Shown here one piece after another: positions 1 through 5,475 of a DNA stretch of 5,494 nt. The notes under the pieces are model-generated. The model was not told the origin of the DNA. It made no database searches and saw nothing but the letters and a program-made list of their open reading frames with translations. The first letter of the stretch is position 1; the number at the start of each line of letters is the position of its first letter. Source of the DNA: CAYYFX01 sp964571855 (GTDB lineage: Bacteria > ARS69); assembly GCA_964571855.1 (NCBI GenBank), contig CAZNDO010000047.1:1-5494 (forward strand). The letters are read 5' to 3'. The position numbers and the translations under genes were made by a program.

Positions 1-1
1 C

Positions 2-55
2 CTCGCTCACGACGGGGCTCTCATAGAAGGTGGTACGAAGAACGGGGGCGGCTCA
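2..55 (-). repeat. Left copy of 54-bp inverted edge repeat (probable IS terminus)
   Basis: This segment is the exact reverse complement of 5441-5494, with 54 of 54 bases matching by eye. Identity stops at base 56, so the inner boundary is sharp. The outer boundary lies beyond the window, so 54 bp is a minimum length. Read outward from the unique DNA it starts TGAGCCGCCCCCGTTC. From memory, this resembles IS3-family ends of the TGAACCGCCCCGG type; that is a resemblance only, since no transposase is visible. It supplies the premature TGA stop of the adjoining metalloprotease gene. The match length is close to a common assembly k-mer (55), so the window probably ends where an assembler met a multicopy repeat. 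Confidence 0.8.
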
Positions 56-796
56 ACCGTACTCGTGAATTGCGAGGCCACGGGTCTGCACCGGACCTCG
101 CTTGTGTAGCACGGGATACACCTGAGCGCCGTTTGGACTCGCGATAGTGTACGTCGCGCTGTCGCTTGTCACTGTGGTGCTGGCTGCCACGTTCAGGCTG
201 GACTCGCCAGTGATTCCGCTGCTGATCATGCCGCCGTTGGCGCTGTACACCTGCCGATAGCACAGGAACACGAAGTCGATGACGTGATCTCCATTGCCGT
301 CATAGTCGTCCCAGTCGAGCACGCTGTCGGGTAGGGCATCAAGGCGACTGATGAGGTCCGCGTTGGCGTGTACCAAGGGTGCCCCGCCCATTGCTCGATA
401 GGTCTTTATGCTGTCGAGCACCACAACGCTGTCCCAGACGGCTCCCGTCAAGAGATGTTCGCCCCCGGACATCAGCCAATAGAAGTGGGTGAGGGAGCCC
501 TCAGTCATCTCCTGGGGATCAGTCGTGTCATCCAAGAGCATCTCGGCCCAGGCTGGCACAAGCGTGGCCGAGGCTGGCCAAGGATCCGGGCTGCACGACT
601 CATTCTGGGTTTCGTCCGGGAACCGCGCAAAGACGAACAACGCCCTCGTCTCTTGGCTGAGATCGAGTCCCTGCGGCGCTTCATGTTCAAGAACAACATG
701 AGCACAGGCCGTGGAGTCTTGCGCTCCGGCGCGCGCGGGGCACACGACAGAACAGATGAACATGAGGAGGAGCGAGTGCACCTTACGCCGAGTCAT
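53..796 (-). CDS. Secreted M6-like zinc metalloprotease, truncated within HExxH
   Basis: This is the N-terminal 247 residues of an exported metalloprotease of the immune inhibitor A (M6) type. The ATG at 796-794 is chosen because a perfect AAGGAGG lies 7 bases upstream; the frame stays open further upstream but without such a site. Residues 1-25 form a signal peptide: TRRK, a hydrophobic core, then ARAGA before Gln26. M6-like signs follow: ALFVFARFPDE (52-62), the SLTHFYWLMSGG segment (101-112) with GAVW after it, and an acidic DWDDYDGNGD stretch (161-170) that may bind calcium. The reading ends LAIHEYG then TGA. In this family that segment normally continues HEYGH, giving the zinc-binding HExxH. 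The second zinc histidine and all downstream domains are therefore missing, and the stop codon is the first codon of the 54-bp repeat. The product should be inactive. The M6 call is by motif and length, not by search. Confidence 0.8.
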   Translation of the reverse strand: MTRRKVHSLLLMFICSVVCPARAGAQDSTACAHVVLEHEAPQGLDLSQETRALFVFARFPDETQNESCSPDPWPASATLVPAWAEMLLDDTTDPQEMTEGSLTHFYWLMSGGEHLLTGAVWDSVVVLDSIKTYRAMGGAPLVHANADLISRLDALPDSVLDWDDYDGNGDHVIDFVFLCYRQVYSANGGMISSGITGESSLNVAASTTVTSDSATYTIASPNGAQVYPVLHKRGPVQTRGLAIHEYG

Positions 797-1311
797 CGTC
801 GGGCCTCCTTGTCTTGGACCGTCGATACTGTGTGCCCACATCGAGCGAAAGCAAGAGTACTGCTCTGCTGGCTTTGGAATCCAGTGTCGATTTGCGATCT
901 GGGCCTCACGAAGAACCGGTTGTGCCTGCGATTGACGAGGTTTGGAAATGTTATGTTCTGCCACTCCTCGCTCTATGGGCCCGGGGAGCCGAGCCGGGCG
1001 GCTCCAGGGCCCGGACCGGCTGTCTGGCGGCCTCGGCGGTGTCGTCGCACGATGTCGCCGCATTCGGGGTGGCCGCTGCCCCGGCACTCTGCCGTGCGAG
1101 CCCTGCGGGCATCGCACGCGAGGACCTTGCTCATCCCGAAAGAAGTACGTGGACCGACTGAGCCTCCGGACCGCTGCGCCGCCGCGGGCCGCGGAGGCCG
1201 GTGTCCCCGGTCGGCCCCGGGTTTACCCCGCTGACTTCCGCGCCCGGGCGGAGCCGGCCGCCTTGCGGTATCCTCGCGAGGGTCCAAGGACACGGAGGGT
1301 TGCTGCGGTTG
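797..1311. other. Intergenic region upstream of the protease gene
   Basis: I see no convincing gene here. About 800-960 is clearly less GC-rich than its surroundings, as expected for the promoter and leader of the minus-strand protease, but I cannot fix a convincing -35/-10 pair. From about 970 the DNA becomes very GC-rich and holds a nested inverted repeat at 977-1012. The reading frames crossing it are long only because stop codons are rare at this composition; their translations are Arg/Pro/Gly-rich and low in complexity. Confidence 0.5.
977..1012. repeat. Nested inverted repeat (hairpin)
   Basis: The arms GGGCCC (977-982) and GGGCCC (1007-1012) enclose a second perfect stem, GGAGCCG (985-991) and CGGCTCC (999-1005), around a 7-base loop. 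There is no run of T on either side, so an intrinsic terminator is not supported. It lies about 180 bases upstream of the protease start codon and its role is unknown. Confidence 0.5.
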
Positions 1312-1492
1312 GTGTCCCCTACAATCTCGGAGCGACTCCACCGCCTCAAGCGGGCTCCGCCAGGGCCTTGCGAAGGATGTCGCCGCGCTCGATGAGGAGA
1401 TCGCGGCACTGGAGGCGGAGCTTCGCGCGGTCGGGTTCAAGCCGCGCAAGGAGCGCGTCCGACCGCACGCATCGCGATTCAATGAGATCACG
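1312..1492 (+). pseudogene. Decayed or frameshifted 5' part of the HARE-HTH gene
   Basis: The frame of the downstream HARE-HTH domain stays open back to a TGA at 1232-1234, yet holds no ATG, GTG or TTG before the GTG at 1493. From about 1364 to 1441 it reads GLAKDVAALDEEIAALEAEL and on to RAVGFK. This is an alternating hydrophobic/acidic coiled-coil pattern that looks truly coding. Just upstream, another frame beginning with GTG at 1312-1314 reads VSPTISERLHRLKRA, also plausible helical protein. A single frameshift near 1350-1365 would join the two into one coiled-coil leader. The likeliest reading is that the original gene began near 1312 and is now broken, by mutation or by a sequencing indel. 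A truncation that removed the real start is the alternative. Confidence 0.45.
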
Positions 1493-1717
1493 GTGGGCGA
1501 CGCCGCGGAGAAGGTGCTCCGGCGGCGAGGCGGACCCATGCGGCTCACCGAGATCGTGACCGCGATCGAGGAGAAGGGGCTCTACCGGACGAACAGCGTC
1601 CACCTCAGGGCGACGGTAGCGACCGCGCTGAAGCGGGAGAAGCGTTTCGAGAAGGTTGGACACGGGCTGTACCGGTGGGTCGGGGACAAGGCGCGTCGAT
1701 CGTGGCGCGCTCGGTAG
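1493..1717 (+). CDS. HARE-HTH (winged-helix) domain protein, likely 5'-truncated
   Basis: The 74 residues contain one compact domain: AAEKVLRRRGGPMRLTEIV (4-22), then AIEEKGLYRTN (25-34), a helix LRATVATALKREKRF (38-52) and a beta wing KVGHGLYRWV (54-63). This order (helix, GGPM turn, 'xEI', central helix, 'F..vg.GlY') is the pattern I associate with HARE-HTH domains. Those domains occur alone or fused to restriction-type and DNA-modification proteins and are thought to bind or sense DNA. The C-terminal tail KARRSWRAR is basic. The GTG start has no good ribosome-binding site, and coding-like sequence continues upstream in the same frame without a start codon, so the annotated start is probably artificial. 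Codon use is strongly GC-ended, like the recombinase and unlike the two secreted-protein genes. The identification comes from pattern recognition only. Confidence 0.6.
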   Translation: MGDAAEKVLRRRGGPMRLTEIVTAIEEKGLYRTNSVHLRATVATALKREKRFEKVGHGLYRWVGDKARRSWRAR

Positions 1718-2210
1718 CCAAGCCTGGGCGTCGCGGGCTGAGCCGCTGCGCGCCACGGCGAGAGTCCTGCGATCGCCGCGCGTGATCGGTGAGCGTTGGC
1801 GGGCTCAGCCGTCCCCCGCTCCTTCTCCCCGGACCGAGACTGGCATCGCGAGCGGCTGCCGCAGTAGGATCTCGCCCGGGGTCCGGTCTCTGGCGCTTGC
1901 ACCCGCGGGGGAGTCCAAGGGCCAGCCCCGTCCCGAGCCGGATCCCACCTTCGCCCTTCGGGCCTGCCCGCGAGCGCGGCTGAAGGGCGCTGGGCACGGC
2001 GGCCTCAGTGGTACGATCGCAGTCGCGCGGCCGGGAGGAACTCCGGAGCCCCCGGGGCTTGGCGTCTCGCTCACGGGCTACCCCCCCGGATCCCGGTCGC
2101 GCGCAGAGTCGGACAGCGGCCGGGGAGTTCCGAACGGTGCCCGGGCCTTACCTCGCCTCGGGCTGCCCCCCCGGCCCCCGGCCGCCCATCCGGCGCTCGA
2201 CACCCGCCGT

Positions 2211-2295
2211 CCCAGGCCGTCACGTCCTGGGGCAGCTGGGCTCCGTATGGCCCCCCTGGGGCCGCGGTTATCCACGATCGCGCCACACAAGCCCC
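2211..2295 (+). repeat. Structured repeat, copy A
   Basis: This copy has hairpin 1, CCCAGG (2211-2216) with CCTGGG (2226-2231), then GGCAGCTGG. Hairpin 2 follows, GGCCCC (2249-2254) with GGGGCC (2258-2263), and then the box CGATCGCGCCACACAAGCCC (2275-2294). Copy B (3366-3478) has the same order. Bases 2261-2294 match 3444-3477 at 29 of 34 positions without gaps, and 2275-2289 are identical to 3458-3472. The stem of hairpin 2 is conserved as a pairing although its bases and length differ. The copy lies about 320 bases upstream of the secreted-protein gene. Strand assignment is arbitrary. Confidence 0.55.
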
Positions 2296-2576
2296 GCTCT
2301 CCGGGCACGTTGCCGATGGCGCGCGACTCCGGGCGCGCCCGGACCTCGTCCCTGCTCTTGGGCCGCACCACGGCCACGACTGTGGTCGGGGAGACGTCCG
2401 AAGTGCGGAGGCAGTGGCGCGCGAGTGTCCGGTGGGCTTGGAGATGGTGCGCAAGTGGCCCAGCCCTCGCGAACGCTCGAGTCGTGCATCCTCGTTCATT
2501 GGCAATGTCGCGCTTACCTGGGTGTCACATGGTTACCTGACGTCCGTGCATCACGCTGGTCTTGCGCCGATGGCCA

Positions 2577-2585
2577 TGCTATAAC
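2577..2585 (+). promoter_or_regulatory. Extended -10 promoter of the secreted-protein gene
   Basis: TGC followed by TATAAC (2580-2585) fits an extended -10 element (TGnTATAAT with one mismatch). No good -35 hexamer sits 16-18 bases upstream, which is tolerated for extended -10 promoters. Transcription would start near 2592, about 22 bases before the ATG, in a locally less GC-rich stretch. This fits sigma-70-type recognition, inferred from sequence only. Confidence 0.45.
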
Positions 2586-2613
2586 GACTGCGTCCCCAGA
2601 AAGGGCGGTTCCA

Positions 2614-3285
2614 ATGATTTCGTTCTTCGTGATCGCTTTGGTCGCTGGCCTCGTGTCCGACCACGGGAGCGCACCCGAGCTTCCAAGAGAAGGCGACCAG
2701 CAGAGCGCCGCGGTTGCCACCATTTCTGCATGCGCGTCTGACGACTGTGTCGGACACGTTGTGAAGACTCTCGGGAGTCCAATCATCCAAAAGTACGACG
2801 GCGACGTCGATGCATCGTATGGTGACGTCGGCTTTGGAACCTGGAAGATGCGGGCATATGCGGTTTGGGAGCTGTCCGCAATGCCGCCGGGGGCCGTGAT
2901 CACGCGGGTGCGCATCCGTACGTATATCTGGCCACCAAGTGATAGCGACCACACGACCGAGTACCGCCGGCTCACGTGCGATCCGCGCAGCACGGGAGGT
3001 GGGGCCTTGTGGACCTGCTTGCAGGGCGTGCAGTACACATGGTTCTCGACAGGAACTTCCGACGGCTACCGGACCACGACGCTCGGCGGGAGCGCCATCG
3101 CTGACTTGCAGGGGGCGCTTGCCTCCGGGTGGTTTGCTGTGGCCATCACTGAGGCCGGTGACTCCGACGGCGAGGCCAAGATCGCGGGCTGGACGCAGGG
3201 GATGCCTCAGCTTCTCGTCGACTACATGCCCGCCTCACCCGTGGACCCCACGTCGTGGGGCAGGATGAAGGCGATGTACCGGTAG
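2614..3285 (+). CDS. Small secreted beta-rich protein with WGRMKAMYR tail
   Basis: I do not recognise a named gene. The ATG at 2614 is preceded by AGAAAGGG at a workable distance and by an extended -10 promoter. The first 15 residues, MISFFVIALVAGLVS, form a short hydrophobic segment that may be a signal peptide, although its n-region lacks Lys or Arg. Residues 55-205 look like one beta-sandwich: SPIIQKYDGDVDASYGDVGFG (55-75), RAYAVWELSAMPPGAVITRVRI (80-101), then GGSAIADLQGALASGWFAVAI (158-178) and a closing strand PQLLVDY (198-204). Order and spacing recall DNRLRE/CBM96-like domains of surface proteins, where a regular 'R..l.FdlS.iP.ga.I..a.l' strand pair is typical; this is tentative. Cys40, Cys45, Cys122 and Cys135 could form disulphides. 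The end, SWGRMKAMYR, is set off by a Pro-rich linker and may be a sorting or anchoring tail. Codon use is less GC-ended than in the recombinase. Confidence 0.7.
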   Translation: MISFFVIALVAGLVSDHGSAPELPREGDQQSAAVATISACASDDCVGHVVKTLGSPIIQKYDGDVDASYGDVGFGTWKMRAYAVWELSAMPPGAVITRVRIRTYIWPPSDSDHTTEYRRLTCDPRSTGGGALWTCLQGVQYTWFSTGTSDGYRTTTLGGSAIADLQGALASGWFAVAITEAGDSDGEAKIAGWTQGMPQLLVDYMPASPVDPTSWGRMKAMYR

Positions 3286-3652
3286 GGAGTTCGCTTCGTT
3301 GCGCAGAGACGCCCGGCCGCGGGTGTCGCGCCAAGGCGTCCGCGGATCACCACGTCGGACGTGGACCCCAGTTGGCTTCGGACTTGGGGCACGACTGGTC
3401 CGCCCGGCAGGGTTCGTCGGCCATCCGGCCGCCCTGGGGGGCGGCCGCGCTTGCCCGCGATCGCGCCACACAGGCCCGTTTCCGGCCGCGCAGCGCGGCG
3501 CTGGACCAGGGCCGGGGCCGGAAGCCGGGGACCGAGCCGGAGACCGGGGCGAAGGCTAGGCCGCGAGCGAACGGCCCCGGCTGGCGCAGATTCGCCTTCA
3601 TCTCCGCGCCCACCCGAGCGTCTATCGGCCTCCCCCGTCCTGGAGGCCGCCC
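3286..3652. other. Hairpin-dense leader region upstream of the recombinase
   Basis: This 367-base gap has no convincing gene. It packs three inverted repeats into about 100 bases. They are CCACGT/ACGTGG (3350-3364), the imperfect CCCCAGT/ACTTGGGG (3366-3389) and the perfect CGGCCGCCC/GGGCGGCCG (3426-3447). The conserved box of repeat copy B follows. None has a T-run, so they are not ordinary intrinsic terminators. Being directly upstream of a tyrosine recombinase, the region is a reasonable place for recombinase binding sites or transcript-level control. Confidence 0.45.
3366..3478 (+). repeat. Structured repeat, copy B
   Basis: This copy has hairpin 1, CCCCAGT with ACTTGGGG (3366-3389, one bulge), then GGCACGACTGG. 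Hairpin 2 is CGGCCGCCC (3426-3434) with GGGCGGCCG (3439-3447), perfect over 9 bp with a TGGG loop. The box CGATCGCGCCACACAGGCCC occupies 3458-3477. The order of elements equals copy A. The main size difference is an extra stretch of about 20 bases between the hairpins. The box ends 175 bases before the recombinase start codon. Confidence 0.55.
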
Positions 3653-4525
3653 ATGACGCTCCGCACCGCCCTCGCCCGGCTCCTCGTCCAGATGGAGGCC
3701 GACGGCAAGTCGCCCCTGACCGTTGCGGTCTACCGCACCGAACTCGCCCGCTTCGTCGCCTGGGCCAAGCCCGGCACCGACGCCCGCCGCATCCGCCCCG
3801 ACACCCTCGCCCGGTACTTCGCCGGTGTGTCACCGATGGTGACAGCGGCCGGGGCTCCCCGAAGCCCCCGCACCGTGAACCGGGCCAAGGCCGCGATCCG
3901 GCTCCTCTTCCGCTACCTCGCCGACACCGGGGCCATCCCCCGGGATCCCTCCCGAGTGCTGAAGAACGCGCGCACCGACCGCCCGATCCCCACGGTGCTG
4001 AGCGAGGCCGAGGCCCGGGCCTTCGCCAAGGCGCTGGCCGAGCGCGCCGTCGATGCGCGGGGCAAGCGCGATCAGGTGCTCTTCACGCTGCTCCTGCGCT
4101 CGGGGATGCGCCTTGGCGCGGCGCTGGCGCTGGACGTGGCTTACCTGGACCTGCGCCAGGGCACCGCCCGGTCCCGCGGCAAGCACGCGCGCGAGCAGCT
4201 CGTCTACCTGCCGCCCGACGTCGTGAAGCTGCTCCGCCGGCACGTGCGCGAGGCTGGTGTCACCGAAGGTGCCATCTTCCGGGGAGCCCGCGGCCGGCTC
4301 TCGCCCAGGCAAGCGCAGTACCGGTTCCGGCAGGCCGTGGCGGCGGCGGGCATCAAGCGGGCCGTGACCGTGCATTCGCTCCGGCACACTTTCGCGACGC
4401 GGCTGCGCGAGCGCACGGGCGATCTGCGGCTGGTCCAGGCGGCGCTGGGGCATCGGCAGATCGCGACAACGGAGGTCTACGCGGCGGTCACGGGCCAGGA
4501 CCTGCGGCGAGCGATCAACGCCTGA
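3653..4525 (+). CDS. Tyrosine recombinase / site-specific integrase (Xer-like size)
   Basis: This 290-residue enzyme cuts and rejoins DNA at specific sites through a covalent phosphotyrosine link. The ATG has GGAGG 6 bases upstream (3642-3646). Residues 1-105 are the N-terminal SAM-like core-binding domain: 'SPLTVAVYRTELARFVAW' (20-37) and 'SPRTVNRAKAAIRLLFRYLADTG' (71-93). The catalytic domain has all the expected residues: Arg153 in SGMRLGAAL, Lys177 in the SRGKHAR hairpin, His241 and Arg244 in HSLRHTFATRL, His267 in LGHRQIATTEVY and nucleophile Tyr276. The usual Arg-x-Ser-Glu is Arg-Leu-Gly-Ala here, so the conserved acidic residue is missing. There is no IntI-specific insertion, so it is not an integron integrase. 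Length fits XerC/XerD and phage/transposon relatives. It stands alone, without a recognisable excisionase. Codons are almost all GC-ended, unlike the neighbouring secreted-protein genes. Confidence 0.92.
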   Translation: MTLRTALARLLVQMEADGKSPLTVAVYRTELARFVAWAKPGTDARRIRPDTLARYFAGVSPMVTAAGAPRSPRTVNRAKAAIRLLFRYLADTGAIPRDPSRVLKNARTDRPIPTVLSEAEARAFAKALAERAVDARGKRDQVLFTLLLRSGMRLGAALALDVAYLDLRQGTARSRGKHAREQLVYLPPDVVKLLRRHVREAGVTEGAIFRGARGRLSPRQAQYRFRQAVAAAGIKRAVTVHSLRHTFATRLRERTGDLRLVQAALGHRQIATTEVYAAVTGQDLRRAINA

Positions 4526-4620
4526 TCTGGACGCCGCGACCGCAGTCGCCCTAGTCTGCCCGCGGGGCGGTTCGGGGTTCGGCGAAGCGGGGGCCACCTC
4601 TGCGAAGGGAGTCTCAAGCG

Positions 4621-5475
4621 TTGGCGGCAATCGTCTACTTCGACACGAACGTCTACGACCACATCCGCAAGGGCATCAACATCGATGCGAGGGCTCTGCG
4701 GGCGCTAACGGACCGGCTTCGAGGCGGTACGATGTCGCTCCGTCTCAGCGTCCACAACGTTGAGGAGGTAGCGGCCCTCTACTCCCGGGATCCGGATGAA
4801 GCCAGGGAGCAGATCCGTTTGATGATGGAGTTGGCTGACCTTCGTTGGTTCTTTCGCGAACCTCGCGAACTGGTCTTGGAGGCCATCGTGGCTGCGACGG
4901 CCGGCGTCGCGCCCCCTTCGCCGTATGTCTCGGACGCTGTTCGGCTTCGCGCAGCTCTTGGCCAGATGGCGATAGGGGAGATTGAGGACCTTCCGAGTAC
5001 CATCGAGGCCACAGCGGAGCAGATTCAGGCATTCCGCGACGCCATGAACGCGGGACGGGACAAGTGGGAGGAGATCCGGAAGCAATTCCCTGCCTCGGAC
5101 CGCACAATTCCGTTCCAGGAGTACTTCGCTCGCTCGCGCGTGCTGCTCGCGGAAGACATGTTCAAGCGTCTGGCCCTTCCCCCGGTAGCCCCAGGGGAGG
5201 CGGAAGGCCTTCTGAGGATTCCGTACACTCGGGCGTACATCGACGCGAGCGCCTCCCTTCTCTACGCTTACTCGTTTGAGGGGCGGCACGCTGATCAAGG
5301 AGACTCACGCGACCTGATGCACGCTGCCGTGGCCGCGTACGCGGACCTCTTTGTCCTCAACGACGCCAGATTCTTCAGAGTCCTCAAGCGCATTCCAGAC
5401 CGCCCCTTCGAGGTCGCGACTCTGGCGGAGTTTCTCGAGGTGAGCCGCCCCCGTTCTTCGTACCACCTTCTATGA
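4621..5475 (+). CDS. PIN-domain protein with repeat-derived C-terminus
   Basis: This is a 284-residue PIN-fold protein, probably a metal-dependent ribonuclease. The TTG start is used because GAAGGGAG lies about 9 bases upstream and the domain begins at once: AAIVYFDTNVYDHI puts Asp8 at the end of the first strand. Other likely acidic metal ligands are Glu48 or Glu49 (HNVEEVA), Asp228 or Asp231 (GDSRDLMHAAVAAYADLFV, 227-245) and Asp248 in LNDARFF. The Asp...His-Ala-Ala...'dlFvlND..f' block is characteristic of PIN domains. It is about twice the size of a VapC toxin because a helical insert (about 55-200) separates the second and third motifs. No antitoxin-like gene lies in the 95-base upstream gap or overlaps it, so a classical VapBC pair is not supported. 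The last residues, SRPRSSYHLL, are encoded by the 54-bp edge repeat, so the native C-terminus has been replaced, probably with little effect on the core fold. Confidence 0.8.
   Translation: MAAIVYFDTNVYDHIRKGINIDARALRALTDRLRGGTMSLRLSVHNVEEVAALYSRDPDEAREQIRLMMELADLRWFFREPRELVLEAIVAATAGVAPPSPYVSDAVRLRAALGQMAIGEIEDLPSTIEATAEQIQAFRDAMNAGRDKWEEIRKQFPASDRTIPFQEYFARSRVLLAEDMFKRLALPPVAPGEAEGLLRIPYTRAYIDASASLLYAYSFEGRHADQGDSRDLMHAAVAAYADLFVLNDARFFRVLKRIPDRPFEVATLAEFLEVSRPRSSYHLL

Larger units (their letters stand above)
1718..2613. other. ~900-base GC-rich gap with hairpins, no clear gene
   Basis: No reading frame here looks like a real protein. The open frames on both strands are Pro/Arg/Gly/Ala-rich, have no domain-like pattern and overlap one another. 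What can be seen is a short palindrome, AGCCCC-C-GGGGCT (2047-2059), then the first copy of the structured repeat (2211-2295), then a less GC-rich stretch from about 2490 that leads to the promoter of the secreted-protein gene. The gap may hold decayed gene remains; I cannot identify any. Confidence 0.5.

Noticed and set aside
1020..1110. Possible third, degraded copy of the structured repeat on the minus strand
   Set aside because: A segment reading ATCGTGCGACGACACCGCC resembles the box, but only with gaps and several mismatches. In DNA this GC-rich that is not distinguishable from chance.
368..1234. Long plus-strand frame opposite the protease gene
   Set aside because: It is antisense to a gene with a signal peptide, a perfect ribosome-binding site and family motifs, and its own translation has no protein-like pattern.
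1656..2540. 294-residue plus-strand open frame
   Set aside because: It overlaps the HARE-HTH gene in another frame, is Pro/Arg/Gly-rich with no domain pattern, and is expected by chance in such GC-rich DNA.
2008..2613. Long upstream extension of the secreted-protein reading frame
   Set aside because: It translates to Arg/Pro/Ser-rich low-complexity sequence, crosses the structured repeat and the promoter, and would place the hydrophobic N-terminus internally. The ATG at 2614 is better supported.
2211..3478. Integron attC sites
   Set aside because: The repeats have no GTTRRRY or RYYYAAC core sites, and the recombinase lacks the IntI-specific insertion.
3361..4554. 397-residue plus-strand frame over the recombinase
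   Set aside because: It is a shifted-frame shadow of the recombinase gene, dominated by Arg and Pro; the recombinase frame contains all the catalytic motifs.
4526..4620. Terminator or antitoxin gene between the recombinase and PIN genes
   Set aside because: There is no strong stem followed by a T-run, and 95 bases with no start plus ribosome-binding site leave no room for a supported small gene.
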